A DNA stretch of 64,000 nucleotides from Rhodospirillaceae bacterium (GCA_018701215.1 JABIWH010000032.1:1-64000); one strand, 5' to 3'. Positions 16,482-25,227 are shown, numbered from the stretch's first letter. Program-made: numbers and translations. Notes: generated from the sequence alone by a model not told the origin.

Positions 16482-17818
16482 GCCAATAGATCCGTCAAAG
16501 AAGATGACAACGGCGCGTCCGACAGGGATGACGCCAAGGCTTTTGCCCGCGTACGGCCCAGGATCGGCGTGACATAGCGGACGAATTTATCCGCCACATC
16601 GCGAGCTGGCAGAGGCAGATCAATATCTCCGGGCACCCTATCGGCCAGCAAGATCTCGGTCCCAGCAGCCGTGGTAACGGTCAGCCGCGCGGCGCGCTTA
16701 TTGGCCTTTGTATAGGCCGGTTCTTCCACGATATTCACCATGGCTTCCAGGCGGCGCGCCTCCGCATCGTTCAGGGCGGCTTGATGGTAGGCCTCCGGCC
16801 CCAGATCGCCGCTGCACAGCGCCCAGGCCAGACCGTAACTAAGGCTGAATTGCGCCTGGATCGGTGTCGCGGGCGCGCGGTTGCCGCAATAGGTCATGGC
16901 CTCGCCATAGATGCGCAGATCCAGGCCGGTGATCTTGGTGGTGCCCAATTGTTGCTGGCCGTCCTTCCCAGCGCGCCAGGCAAGCGCGGCCTGGGCGCCG
17001 TAGTGAACATGGCGGACGGCGGCGAACGGCTTCAAATAGCCCTGCTCGATCAGCCATTCACCCGCCGGCGCCAGGGTTTTCGCTTCACCCGCATAGCTCA
17101 ATGCCAGTTGATCAAAGCTGTCGATAGCCTGGCCGGGCGGCGTGGTGACGCCGGCCCCGACCGCCATGGCCAGCGAAATTCCGCGCCGCGCTGCTTCGCC
17201 CACATAGACATTGCGCACCGTGCCGCCATGGCTGATGGGCAGATACAAACTGAACGGCAATTGACATGCCACCCCTTGCAGGGCGGCCATGGTCTGCGCC
17301 GCTGACAAGCCCAACAGGCGGGCCGCGCCCATGGCCGAACCGAAGGTACCCCAGATACCATCCACATGCATGCCGGGGCGGATGCGCAGATATTCGCCCA
17401 TGCGGCCGCCAACCTCGAAGCCGGCGACCAGGGCAGCCAGGGTTTCAGCCAAGGTGTGATCGCGTGCCAGGCCCAATGCCAAGACGGCGGCAAAGCTATG
17501 CAGGCCCGGCCGGCCATGGGCCCGGGGCAGGCCTTCGCAGGCTTCGTCCCAACAGGCCGCCAAACCGGCCATATAGGCCGCCGAACCCGCCGTCAGTGGG
17601 TGTGCCGCGCCCGGCAACCGGACAGAACCGGGTTCCAACGCCGCCATGCTTGCAACCAACGCCGCCGGTTCAGGCTTGGCCAGACCGGCGATCATGCAGC
17701 CCAGGGTATCCAAAAACAGCAAGCGCGCACGCTGTTCCACCCGTGGCGACGCCAACGGGTTGCCATCAAACAGCCAGGTAACAACCTCGGCCAATGATCT
17801 GTCTAGAACGGTTTTCAT
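16478..17818 (-). CDS. MmgE/PrpD family protein
   Basis: A 446-residue member of the 2-methylcitrate dehydratase / cis-aconitate decarboxylase superfamily. Features are the N-terminal RARLLFLDTLGCMIAGL helix, GSAAYMAGLAACWDEACEG (the usual motif contains N/D-H-x-x-D), MGAARLLGLS, and the C-terminal lid with ITGLDLRIYGEAM. With no prpB, prpC or propionate genes nearby, a true PrpD role is uncertain. The gene starts just downstream of an interspersed palindromic element that separates it from ptsN. Confidence 0.8.
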   Translation of the reverse strand: MKTVLDRSLAEVVTWLFDGNPLASPRVEQRARLLFLDTLGCMIAGLAKPEPAALVASMAALEPGSVRLPGAAHPLTAGSAAYMAGLAACWDEACEGLPRAHGRPGLHSFAAVLALGLARDHTLAETLAALVAGFEVGGRMGEYLRIRPGMHVDGIWGTFGSAMGAARLLGLSAAQTMAALQGVACQLPFSLYLPISHGGTVRNVYVGEAARRGISLAMAVGAGVTTPPGQAIDSFDQLALSYAGEAKTLAPAGEWLIEQGYLKPFAAVRHVHYGAQAALAWRAGKDGQQQLGTTKITGLDLRIYGEAMTYCGNRAPATPIQAQFSLSYGLAWALCSGDLGPEAYHQAALNDAEARRLEAMVNIVEEPAYTKANKRAARLTVTTAAGTEILLADRVPGDIDLPLPARDVADKFVRYVTPILGRTRAKALASSLSDAPLSSSLTDLLA

Positions 17819-17826
17819 AGCCGTAG

Positions 17827-17954
17827 TCTAGAGCAATTCCGATCCAACATGAATCGCCCAAAAGCCCTGGGCGATTCTAAGTGCCAAGATCGTTGATGGG
17901 AAAAATTGCTCTATTCTTAAGCATCGGAGCACTTCCTATTCGGAAATGCTCTAG
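17827..17954. repeat. interspersed palindromic element, copy A
   Basis: It begins AGAGCAATT (17830-17838), which is inverted as AATTGCTCT (17904-17912), and continues TTCTTAAG. It ends ATGCTCTAG (17946-17954), inverted relative to the first CTAGAGCA. A perfect internal 10-bp hairpin, GAATCGCCCA with TGGGCGATTC, spans 17851-17877. The same layout recurs at 35666-35780. The element lies between ptsN and the MmgE/PrpD gene. It encodes nothing and is likely a REP- or MITE-like family. Confidence 0.75.
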
Positions 17955-17973
17955 CCGGAAATCAGAGGGCTAA

Positions 17974-18438
17974 TCAGCCGACGGGGGAAACAGCCGGCAC
18001 CGTCAGCAAGGCAAACAGCGCCTCGGGGTCATCGGCACCGCGCAATTTCTCGCAAACGGCATCGTCGCGCAGCAGCCGGGAAATTCGGGCCAAAGCCTTC
18101 AGATGATCGGCGCCGGCGGATTCAGGCGCGAGAAGAAGGAAGATCAAGTCGACGGGCTGTTCGTCGATGGCATCGAAATCAATCGGCTTGGGCAGGCGCG
18201 CGAACAGACCATGCAAGCGCTCCAACTCCTGCATTTTGCCATGCGGGATGGCGATACCCCGGCCAATGCCCGTGGTGCCCAGCTTTTCCCGTTGCAACAA
18301 AACGTCAAAGATCACCCGTTCATGCAACCCGGTCAACGACGCGGCTTGCTGGGACAGCTCCTGCAGAGCTTGTTTTTTGCTGCTGGCCTTGAGGTTGGCG
18401 ACAACCCCGTCCTGTGCCAGCAATTCAACCATCTCCAT
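17974..18438 (-). CDS. ptsN: PTS IIA-like nitrogen-regulatory protein PtsN (EIIA-Ntr)
   Basis: The 154-residue protein receives phosphate from NPr and regulates potassium uptake and nitrogen/carbon metabolism. The active-site histidine is in GIAIPHGK (about His66), with preceding EKLGTTGIGRG and the later DLIFLLLAPESAGADHLKALARIS strand-helix, exactly the PTS EIIA type 2 fold. Placement directly behind hpf and rpoN on the same strand is the conserved proteobacterial rpoN-hpf-ptsN order. Confidence 0.95.
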   Translation of the reverse strand: MEMVELLAQDGVVANLKASSKKQALQELSQQAASLTGLHERVIFDVLLQREKLGTTGIGRGIAIPHGKMQELERLHGLFARLPKPIDFDAIDEQPVDLIFLLLAPESAGADHLKALARISRLLRDDAVCEKLRGADDPEALFALLTVPAVSPVG

Positions 18439-18459
18439 TGGCCGTAGTCCCTATTTCGC

Positions 18460-19059
18460 CTAGCTTTCCACGGCACCGTCGGCCACATCGCCGTCGGCCA
18501 CCAGGTCAATCCAGCCAATATGGCCATCCGGGCGTCGGTAAACCACATTCAGGTGGCCATTACCACTGTTACGGAACATCAACACCGGCAACTCCGCCAA
18601 ATCCATTTGCATCACCGCCTCGCCCACGCTGCGGCGATGAATTTCCGCGCTGTGCTCGGCCACGATAACCGGCTGAAACTCCTCGGGCGCTTCTTCCATT
18701 TCCGATTCCGGCGCCAAAACATAATTCTGTGCCGTAAAGCTATCGGGCGCTGGACGGTCATGGCCATGATGATCACGCAGCCGCCGCTTATAACGGCGCA
18801 GGCGCTTTTCCAAGCGCTCCGCCGCCTGGTCAAAGGCCTGGTAAATTTCGGCTGCCTCGGCGCTGGCCTGGGCGTTCATACCCTGCCCAACATGCACCGC
18901 GCAATCGGCGCGATAGCCCGCGCCTTCCTTGGAGAACACAACATGGGCATCCAGAATATTGGAAAAATATTTGGCTACGCCGCTTTGTAGCCGTTCATCG
19001 ACATGGCTGCGCAAGGCATCACCCACGTCGAGCTGCTTGCCTGAAACTAGGATTTGCAT
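18460..19059 (-). CDS. hpf: ribosome hibernation promoting factor, long form
   Basis: The 199-residue protein has two domains. The N-terminal S30AE domain (MQILVSGKQLDVGDALRSHV to about residue 110) binds at the ribosomal A and P sites. The C-terminal domain (about 135-199, PVIVAEHSAEIHRR through IGWIDLV) mediates 100S dimerisation in long HPFs. The two are joined by an acidic, low-complexity linker. It lies 154 bases downstream of rpoN, past a possible terminator, so it may have its own promoter as well as readthrough. Confidence 0.93.
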   Translation of the reverse strand: MQILVSGKQLDVGDALRSHVDERLQSGVAKYFSNILDAHVVFSKEGAGYRADCAVHVGQGMNAQASAEAAEIYQAFDQAAERLEKRLRRYKRRLRDHHGHDRPAPDSFTAQNYVLAPESEMEEAPEEFQPVIVAEHSAEIHRRSVGEAVMQMDLAELPVLMFRNSGNGHLNVVYRRPDGHIGWIDLVADGDVADGAVES

Positions 19060-19156
19060 GACGTTTTACTTTAGCTGGTTTTGGGTCAAATTTGTCAACT
19101 GATATTGCCGTTGACGCTATTTCCTTTTACCACCGCACCACAACAACGAATGCTAC

Positions 19157-19188
19157 AAAAAGATCGGGCCCGGCAACAAAGAGCCGGG
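19157..19188 (-). terminator. possible intrinsic terminator after rpoN
   Basis: On the minus strand, CCCGGC (19183-19188) pairs with GCCGGG (19069+100 region, 19169-19174) across an eight-base loop. The tract TCTTTTTG follows about five bases later. The stem is short and the U-tract not immediately adjacent, so efficiency may be partial, allowing readthrough into hpf. Confidence 0.5.
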
Positions 19189-19213
19189 AACATAGTGCCG
19201 CCATGATGGCCTG

Positions 19214-20839
19214 TCAACCTACCGCGCGCGCTTCCATTTTCTTGACCCTGCGGCGCTGTACGGATGAGGGAATGCCCATGCCATCGCGGTACTTGGCCAC
19301 GGTGCGCCGCGCTATATCAACGCCCGATTCGCGCAGAATATCCACCAGCTTGTCGTCGGACAGAACGTTGCTCTCGGTTTCATTGTCAATCAGCCCGCGC
19401 AGGCGATTGCGCACCGCCTCCGAAGAGTGATTGTCACCGCCGTCGGCGGCAGCCAAGGCGGAGGTGAAGAAGTATTTCAATTCAAACACCCCCCTGGGTG
19501 TCGCCACGTATTTGTTCGACGTAACCCGCGAGACGGTGCTTTCGTGGATGCCCACGACCTCGGCGATAGCGCGCAGGTTCAGAGGGCGTAGATCCTGCAC
19601 CCCATTGGCCAGGAAAGCATCCTGCTGGCGCACCAGTTCCGAGGACACCGACAAAATCGTCCGGGCGCGTTGATCCAAGGCCTTGATCAACCAGTTGGCC
19701 GAGTGCAGGCATTCGGAAATGTAGGCCTTGTCTTCCTTGCGCCGGGCCGCATCGTTCACTTCGGCATAATATTTTCGATTGACCAAAAGGCGGGGCAGGT
19801 TGTCACTGTTCAGCTCGACATTCCAACCGCCATCGGCCTTCTCCGTAATGAAAACATCCGGCACCACCGGGGCGGCGGTATCGTAGTCAAATGCCAAACC
19901 CGGTTTCGGATTGAGCGCCTTTAACTCGGCGATCATATCTTCGGCATCTTCGCCGCTAACTTCGCAGACCTCGCAAATTTTCGGGACATCCATGGCGGCG
20001 AGGAGATGCAAATTTTCCACCAGGCTTTGCATGGCCGGGTCGTAGCGGTTTTTCTCCATCAGTTGCAGGGCCAGACATTCGCTTAGGTTACGGGCGAAAA
20101 CACCCGCCGGGTCCAGGCGCTGCATCTGTTTCAAGACTTCATCGACCAGTAATTCCTCGCAGCCCAAGCGGTCGGCGATGAAGGCGGTATCCTCGCTTAA
20201 ATAGCCTGCTTCATCCAAATGCTCGATCAGATCGCCGCCGACCAAACGCAACACGGGCTCCTGCAACAACACGTTCATCTGCTCCAACAGATGGTCTTTC
20301 AGGCTGATTTCGGTGCTCAAAACCTGTTCCAGGGTGACCGTACTAGATTCACCGCCACCCATGCCGGATCCGGCCCCAGACCAGTCGCCGACCTCGTAGC
20401 CTTCGCCGGCAGCGCCGCGATCATCTGTGTTCGGCCGGTCCGCCACGCTGTCGTTGTCATAGGTATTGGTATAGTCCGCATCCAACGCCCCGTCGGCGCC
20501 ATCCAGGCTGTTGGTGCCGGGCAGATCCCCATCGTCCAGTTCCACCGCCGCGACATCGCCGACGGTGCCGTCATCGGCAATCCCATCGCTGGTTGCCACG
20601 GCCTCACCCAGAGTATCGATCTGAGGATCCGCCGTCAGATTGCCGTCATCAATCGCCGTTACTTCGCTAACACCATCCTGATCGGCGCGCTCAAGAATCG
20701 GATTTCGCTCCAACTCCTGCTCCACGTATTGGCTTAATTCCAGGTTCGTCAATTGCAACAGGCGAATGGCCTGCTGCAATTGCGGAGTCATGACCAGCGC
20801 CTGCGTCTGACGAATATCCAGTCTTGGACCCATGGCCAT
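19214..20839 (-). CDS. rpoN: RNA polymerase sigma-54 factor
   Basis: The 541-residue sigma factor has region I at the N terminus (LDIRQTQALVMTPQLQQAIRLLQ, about 7-30), needed for activator response. The core-binding region and HTH (STVSRVTSNKYVATPRG) come later, and the RpoN box ARRTVAKYR is near the C terminus, recognising the -24 GG. Region II is unusually long and acidic (about residues 55-165, rich in D and G). It directs transcription from -12/-24 promoters with ATP-dependent activators. lptB lies 11 bases upstream. Confidence 0.96.
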   Translation of the reverse strand: MAMGPRLDIRQTQALVMTPQLQQAIRLLQLTNLELSQYVEQELERNPILERADQDGVSEVTAIDDGNLTADPQIDTLGEAVATSDGIADDGTVGDVAAVELDDGDLPGTNSLDGADGALDADYTNTYDNDSVADRPNTDDRGAAGEGYEVGDWSGAGSGMGGGESSTVTLEQVLSTEISLKDHLLEQMNVLLQEPVLRLVGGDLIEHLDEAGYLSEDTAFIADRLGCEELLVDEVLKQMQRLDPAGVFARNLSECLALQLMEKNRYDPAMQSLVENLHLLAAMDVPKICEVCEVSGEDAEDMIAELKALNPKPGLAFDYDTAAPVVPDVFITEKADGGWNVELNSDNLPRLLVNRKYYAEVNDAARRKEDKAYISECLHSANWLIKALDQRARTILSVSSELVRQQDAFLANGVQDLRPLNLRAIAEVVGIHESTVSRVTSNKYVATPRGVFELKYFFTSALAAADGGDNHSSEAVRNRLRGLIDNETESNVLSDDKLVDILRESGVDIARRTVAKYRDGMGIPSSVQRRRVKKMEARAVG

Positions 20840-20850
20840 ACAGAGAAACC

Positions 20851-21696
20851 TTACAGAGAAAAGCGCTCGCCGAGATACACACGGCGCACGTCATCATGGT
20901 CAACCACATCCTCCGGCGGCCCGGAGGTAAGAACCCGGCCCTCGTGCAGAATGTAGGCACGGTCGATAATATCCAGGGTCTCGCGCACGTTGTGGTCGGT
21001 GATCAGCACACCAACGCCACGGTCCTTGAGATGCGAGACCAGATCCCTGATTTCCCCCAATGCGATCGGATCAATGCCCGCCAACGGCTCGTCCAGCAAA
21101 ATAAAGCTGGGGTGCGAGGCCAGGGCGCGGGCGATCTCCACCCGCCGCCGTTCGCCACCGCTGAGCGCAATGGACGGCGTGCGGCGCAGATGAGAGATCG
21201 AAAATTCCGCCAGCAAGCCTTCCAACATAGCCTCGCGCCGCTCGCGGTCCGCCTCGACCACTTCCAGGGCGGCGCGAATATTATTTTCCACCGACAGGCC
21301 GCGGAAAATGGAGGCTTCCTGCGGTAGATATCCCACGCCCAGGCGAGCCCGGCGATACATGGGCAATTCGGTCACATCCTGGCCATCCAGAAAAATTGAA
21401 CCGCTATCCGGCGTCAGCAGGCCAGTAATCATATAGAAACAGGTGGTCTTGCCGGCACCGTTGGGTCCCAACAGGCCAACGGCTTCCCCACGCTGCACCA
21501 CCAGCGAGACGTCGCGGACCACCGGGCGTTTGCGAAATCTCTTGCCGATTTTTTCCGCGCGCAGGCCCTGACGCTCGGCCACCAGACGTGGCTGATCATC
21601 GCCAACCATTGTCGGTGTTTTCGGCGTTGTCGGTTGGCCGCCGGCGCTGGAATTGCCCTCGGGCTGCATATTGTCGTGTCCATTGTCACTGGTCAT
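20851..21696 (-). CDS. lptB: LPS export ABC transporter ATP-binding protein LptB
   Basis: The 281-residue ATPase drives LPS extraction from the inner membrane with LptFG. It has Walker A GPNGAGKTT (about 77-85), signature ALSGGERRR, Walker B FILLDEPLAGID and the switch ITDHN. The C-terminal VYLGERFSL is the LptB ending. An N-terminal extension of about 45 Gln/Pro/Thr-rich residues precedes the ABC domain; a downstream ATG (MVGDDQPRLV) is an alternative start. It lies between lptA and rpoN in the conserved order. Confidence 0.95.
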   Translation of the reverse strand: MTSDNGHDNMQPEGNSSAGGQPTTPKTPTMVGDDQPRLVAERQGLRAEKIGKRFRKRPVVRDVSLVVQRGEAVGLLGPNGAGKTTCFYMITGLLTPDSGSIFLDGQDVTELPMYRRARLGVGYLPQEASIFRGLSVENNIRAALEVVEADRERREAMLEGLLAEFSISHLRRTPSIALSGGERRRVEIARALASHPSFILLDEPLAGIDPIALGEIRDLVSHLKDRGVGVLITDHNVRETLDIIDRAYILHEGRVLTSGPPEDVVDHDDVRRVYLGERFSL

Positions 21697-21803
21697 TTGT
21701 TTGCCTTTACTGACGTAACAGAACAGGGTTACCGATCACTTACCTTCGCATTCAGAAATTATTCACATCGCTGTTTTAGGGCCACTAACGGCCCTTTTTC
21801 CGG

Positions 21804-22403
21804 TTATTTAGCCCCTTTGCCGCCGCGTTTTGGCGGCACGAAGCGGCCATGCACCCGCCCACCGCTAATTTGGCTTTGCCCGGTGGCCATATTCATCACC
21901 AATTTGTTGCCCCGCAGCACGTTCTGACCACGGGTTAGAACCACTGTACCGGTCAAGGTCAGGCGCTGATCCGCGACTTCATAGATGCCGATATCACCCT
22001 GGGCCGTCTCCGCTGGTGACGAGACAAAGACCTTATCAATGGCATCAATGCGTATGATGGTGCCGCTGCCGCCCCCGCTTGCGGCGGAATCAGCGGGCCG
22101 GTACCAGACCTTCAGTTGTTCCGCGCGCAACTTGATGCGCCCCTGAACCGCGATCACATTGCCGGAAAAAACCGCAAGGTTCTTGTCCTGCTGGACCTCC
22201 AGGTTGTCGGCATTGATATCAATGGGCTGATCCGCGTCCGAGGTTACAGGCTGGCTTTGCCCCTGCGCCATGCCGGTGATGGCGATTAGTATGAACGCGG
22301 ATAATATCAGGGCCGGCAACATCAAGGCTGGCAACATCAAGGCCGGCTGGGCCCAATTGACCGCCGTCTGGCTTTTGACCGGAATTCCGCCTTGCTCCGT
22401 CAT
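21804..22403 (-). CDS. lptA: LPS transport periplasmic protein LptA
   Basis: The 199-residue protein has an N-terminal hydrophobic export signal and a beta-jellyroll OstA domain (ADNLEVQQDKNLAVFSGNVIAVQG, then LTLTGTVVLTRGQNVLRGNKLVMN). It bridges LPS from LptC to LptD across the periplasm. The signal region has a repeated ALMLP-ALMLP-ALIL motif encoded by 15-bp tandem repeats at 22311-22347. The ATG at 22403 is three bases after the lptC stop, so the two are tightly coupled. A 107-base gap separates it from lptB. Confidence 0.9.
   Translation of the reverse strand: MTEQGGIPVKSQTAVNWAQPALMLPALMLPALILSAFILIAITGMAQGQSQPVTSDADQPIDINADNLEVQQDKNLAVFSGNVIAVQGRIKLRAEQLKVWYRPADSAASGGGSGTIIRIDAIDKVFVSSPAETAQGDIGIYEVADQRLTLTGTVVLTRGQNVLRGNKLVMNMATGQSQISGGRVHGRFVPPKRGGKGAK
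22311..22347. repeat. 15-bp tandem repeat inside the lptA signal sequence
   Basis: Units GGCCGGCAACATCAA (22311-22325) and GGCTGGCAACATCAA (22326-22340) are followed by a partial third. They encode the hydrophobic repeat ALMLP on the minus strand. Unit-number change would alter only the length of the signal helix, in frame. Confidence 0.8.
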
Positions 22404-22406
22404 GGC

Positions 22407-23108
22407 CTATCCCTTGCCCTGTGCCATTATGTGCATCTTGACATTACCCCTGAAAAACAGCCGTTGGCCGAAATCCTCAACCTCCATCCGGTCCGCCCGC
22501 AAGGTGCCGAAAGGACCCTGGCCGCGTACCGGCCGATCGGACGACGCCTGCCCGGTGTTAAGGTCGATTTCCGCGATTTCCGCATTGAACTCATAGCCCT
22601 GGTCGGAAAACAGGTTGATCCCGCCCTGCAAACGCAAATGCTGGCGCTGCTGATGATAGACGCCGGTGTCCGCCATAACGGTAAACCAGCGGCCATCGGC
22701 CATGGACATATCCGCCTGCAGCCGCGTCAGGCTGATTTGGCGCTGATCCTGCAGATTCTGGGTGGCCTGGTCGGCGGTCACCACAAAAGGCCGGTTGCGG
22801 GCGTCGGTACCCAGATAACGGGGCCGCAGCATGGTCAACTCGGTCGCATTGCCATCTTCGCTGGAGACATAGGAAAGATGAAAGCCCGTGGCATCGCGAA
22901 ACTCGTTGGGCCAGATCACCACGGCGACCACCAGACCAAACGCCAGCAGGGGCAGCAGCAGTTTCATCATCCCGACGAAACGGCTGTATTGCGGCGAGAC
23001 CCGCACCTGGCGGCGGTCCGGGTCGAACTGAAAACGCCGCGCCGGCGCCCCGTTATCCCCAGTGTTTTCCCGTGGGCCGTCTGCCGCAATATTTTGCGTC
23101 GGTTCCAT
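22407..23108 (-). CDS. lptC: LPS export protein LptC
   Basis: The 233-residue bitopic inner-membrane protein passes LPS from LptBFG to LptA. A single transmembrane helix lies at about 48-66 (MKLLLPLLAFGLVVAVVIW), followed by an OstA-like periplasmic beta-jellyroll (LTMLRPRYLGTDARNRPFVVTADQA through GNVKMHI). An N-terminal cytoplasmic tail of about 45 residues is typical of alphaproteobacterial LptC. The start overlaps the kdsD stop (TAATG), so the two are translationally coupled. Confidence 0.88.
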   Translation of the reverse strand: MEPTQNIAADGPRENTGDNGAPARRFQFDPDRRQVRVSPQYSRFVGMMKLLLPLLAFGLVVAVVIWPNEFRDATGFHLSYVSSEDGNATELTMLRPRYLGTDARNRPFVVTADQATQNLQDQRQISLTRLQADMSMADGRWFTVMADTGVYHQQRQHLRLQGGINLFSDQGYEFNAEIAEIDLNTGQASSDRPVRGQGPFGTLRADRMEVEDFGQRLFFRGNVKMHIMAQGKG

Positions 23109-24127
23109 TAGGCTATGCCGGCGCGCAGAATGTCGTGCACATGCAGGATTCCAACCGGGATGTTGCCTGCCCCGCCATCTGTTAGGCGGCCGTTTTCGGT
23201 GACAAACAGACAGGTGATCTGGTTGGCATTCATGAAGCCCAGGGCCTCGGCCGCCAAGGCCCCGGCACGAATCGTCTTGGGCGTGGACGTCATCACTTCG
23301 CCCACCACCTTGCGCATCAGGCCGTCATCCATATGACGGCTCAAATCGCCATCGGTGACAATACCGATCAGCGCACCGGCGCCATCCACCACGCCGACGC
23401 AGCCAAAACGCTTCTCGGTCATGGTCAAAATTGCCGCCGACATGGCTGTTTCCGCCTGGCATAACGGCAGTTCGCCGCCCTGATGCATCAGATCATCAAC
23501 CCGGACGAATTCCCGGCCGAGACGGCCGCCAGGATGCAATACCTGGAATTGATCGGGGGAAAAGCCGCGCTGGTCCATCATGGCGACGGCCAGGGCATCG
23601 CCCAGGCCCAGCATCATGGTGGTTGATGTCGTCGGCGCCAGGCCCATCGGGCAGGCTTCCGCCATGGCTGGAAGAACCAATGCCACATCCGCCGCCGAGG
23701 CAAGGGTGGAGGGCGCCTTGCCGACCATGGCCAAAAGCGGGATGCCACGGAACTTGGCATAGGCCACCAAATCGTTCAGTTCCGCCGTCTCGCCGGAATT
23801 GGACAGCGCCAAGACACCATCGTCCCGGCCGATCATGCCCAGATCCCCATGACTGGCCTCACCGGGATGAACGTAATGCGCCGGCGTGCCCGTGGAGGCC
23901 AGGGTGGCGGCTATCTTGTGCCCGATATGACCGCTTTTTCCCATGCCGCTGACGACCAGCTTGCCACTGATTTGCGACAACAGATCCACGGCGGCATCAA
24001 ACTTTTCATCCAGCCCATCGGCCAGCAGGCCAAGGCCCTCCGCCTCCAGACGCAAAACCCGCGCCGCCGCCGTGCGAACACTGCTATTTTCCGTCGTCAA
24101 TGCATCGTCCCGGGTTTTTGCGGACAC
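23108..24127 (-). CDS. kdsD: D-arabinose-5-phosphate isomerase (SIS and CBS domains)
   Basis: The 339-residue enzyme converts ribulose-5-phosphate to arabinose-5-phosphate, the precursor of KDO in LPS core. The SIS domain carries VVSGMGKSGHIGHKIAATLASTGTPA and HPGEASHGDLGMI. Two C-terminal CBS domains follow (about 210-335). No ATG fits; the GTG at 24127 is preceded by AAAGG eight bases away and gives the normal length. It heads the kdsD-lptC-lptA cluster, linking KDO supply with LPS transport. Confidence 0.93.
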   Translation of the reverse strand: MSAKTRDDALTTENSSVRTAAARVLRLEAEGLGLLADGLDEKFDAAVDLLSQISGKLVVSGMGKSGHIGHKIAATLASTGTPAHYVHPGEASHGDLGMIGRDDGVLALSNSGETAELNDLVAYAKFRGIPLLAMVGKAPSTLASAADVALVLPAMAEACPMGLAPTTSTTMMLGLGDALAVAMMDQRGFSPDQFQVLHPGGRLGREFVRVDDLMHQGGELPLCQAETAMSAAILTMTEKRFGCVGVVDGAGALIGIVTDGDLSRHMDDGLMRKVVGEVMTSTPKTIRAGALAAEALGFMNANQITCLFVTENGRLTDGGAGNIPVGILHVHDILRAGIA

Positions 24128-24335
24128 CGATCAAGCCTTTGATAATAAAATACTTTAACGAACATACACCTAATCATACACGAGCGGCGCAATTTCCCAT
24201 GCGAAAATCGTGCCAACTTTCGAAATAATTCAGTGTCAGTAATAAGATAAGAGCGGTCAAACACGCAAACAACACGCAAATAACCTGCGGGCAATAACGG
24301 GCAGGCCCATTCGGCCCGGCGACCCGACAGCGTTC

Positions 24336-24947
24336 CTAGTGCGAGAAAATATCCGTTTCGGACCAGCCCGCCAGGTCCAATTCCGCCCGCGTGGGCAAAT
24401 AATCAAAGCTGGCCTGGGCCAGATGACCGCGGCCTTCGCGGGCCAGCATATCCTGCAAAACGCCATGCAGGCGGTGCAGGTGCAACACATCGTTGGCGGC
24501 ATAGTCCAATTGCTGGGACGAGAGATCGCTTGCCCCCCAATCGGAGCTTTGCTGCTGCTTCGACAAATCAACGCCGAGGAGCTCCCGGCAGAGGTCTTTC
24601 AGGCCGTGGCGGTCGGTATAGGTCCGCACCAGCTTCGAGGCGATCTTGGTACAATAAATCGGCGTGCAGTCGATGCCCAGATAGCGTTTGATCATGGCCA
24701 CGTCGAATCGGGCATAGTGAAACAGTTTGGTCACGCCGGGATCGGCCAGCATGGCGCAGAGATTAGGCGCCTGATAGACGCCTTTGGCGAATTGCACCAG
24801 ATGGCAGTCACCGTCGCCTCCCGATAATTGGATCAGACAGAGGCGGTCACGGTGGGGATCGAGACCCATGGTTTCCGAATCGACGGCCACCATGCTACCG
24901 AACGACAAACCGTCGGGAAGATCGCCCTTGTGAAGATGATTGGCCAT
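24336..24947 (-). CDS. rnd: ribonuclease D-like 3'-5' exonuclease
   Basis: A 203-residue protein with only the DEDDy exonuclease domain and no HRDC domain, as is common in alphaproteobacteria. Catalytic elements are VAVDSETMGL (Exo I), FHYARFDVAMI (Exo II) and DYAANDVLHL (Exo III, Tyr-x3-Asp). It probably trims tRNA or other structured RNA 3' ends. I chose the ATG at 24947; a longer frame runs through the tRNA-Leu gene and is not credible. It lies 131 bases downstream of that tRNA on the same strand, a suggestive pairing. Confidence 0.85.
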   Translation of the reverse strand: MANHLHKGDLPDGLSFGSMVAVDSETMGLDPHRDRLCLIQLSGGDGDCHLVQFAKGVYQAPNLCAMLADPGVTKLFHYARFDVAMIKRYLGIDCTPIYCTKIASKLVRTYTDRHGLKDLCRELLGVDLSKQQQSSDWGASDLSSQQLDYAANDVLHLHRLHGVLQDMLAREGRGHLAQASFDYLPTRAELDLAGWSETDIFSH

Positions 24948-25077
24948 TGTCTGATGTTGCCCCATTTTGGCGAACTGGTTTGGCGGATTGGTTTGGCGGA
25001 TTAATTCGGCGGGCCCGGCAGTTGGCCCAATTTTTTGCTGCCATTCCCCGCACCCCAATATGGAGCATAAAAGGGAA

Positions 25078-25164
25078 TGGTGCCCAGGAGAAGACTCGAA
25101 CTTCCACGGGGTTACCCCCACTAGCACCTGAAGCTAGCGCGTCTGCCAATTCCGCCACCTGGGC
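25078..25164 (-). tRNA. tRNA-Leu (anticodon CAG)
   Basis: On the minus strand, acceptor GCCCAGG pairs with CCTGGGC. The D-loop contains TGGCGGAATTGGCAGACGC. The anticodon loop CTTCAGG gives anticodon CAG, reading CUG. The long class II variable arm (TGGGGGTAACCCC) and the T-arm GTTCGAGTC complete the fold. The CCA end is encoded (25078-25080 as TGG on the plus strand). The CUG codon is heavily used in this GC-rich window. Confidence 0.97.
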
Positions 25165-25176
25165 CTCAGGGCGGCA

Positions 25177-25205
25177 TCGATACTGCCCAGGCCCCCTGTT
25201 GTCAA
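25177..25205 (-). promoter_or_regulatory. sigma-70-type promoter of tRNA-Leu
   Basis: On the minus strand, TTGACA (25200-25205) and TATCGA (25177-25182) are spaced 17 bases apart. The predicted start is about 6 bases before the mature tRNA 5' end. The -35 is a perfect consensus. Confidence 0.65.
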
Positions 25206-25227
25206 GGCGGCTATGCCCATTCGGGCT

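Noticed and set aside
19068..19099. Promoter TTGACA...TAAAGT before hpf
   Set aside because: The spacer is 20 bases, too long for a normal sigma-70 promoter, and the -10 lies only about ten bases from the start codon.
21778..21795. AGGGCC-actaac-GGCCCT followed by TTTTT as a terminator
   Set aside because: The T-tract lies on the plus strand, but no plus-strand gene ends here. On the minus strand (lptA to lptB) the hairpin is followed by A residues, so it is not an intrinsic terminator for that operon.
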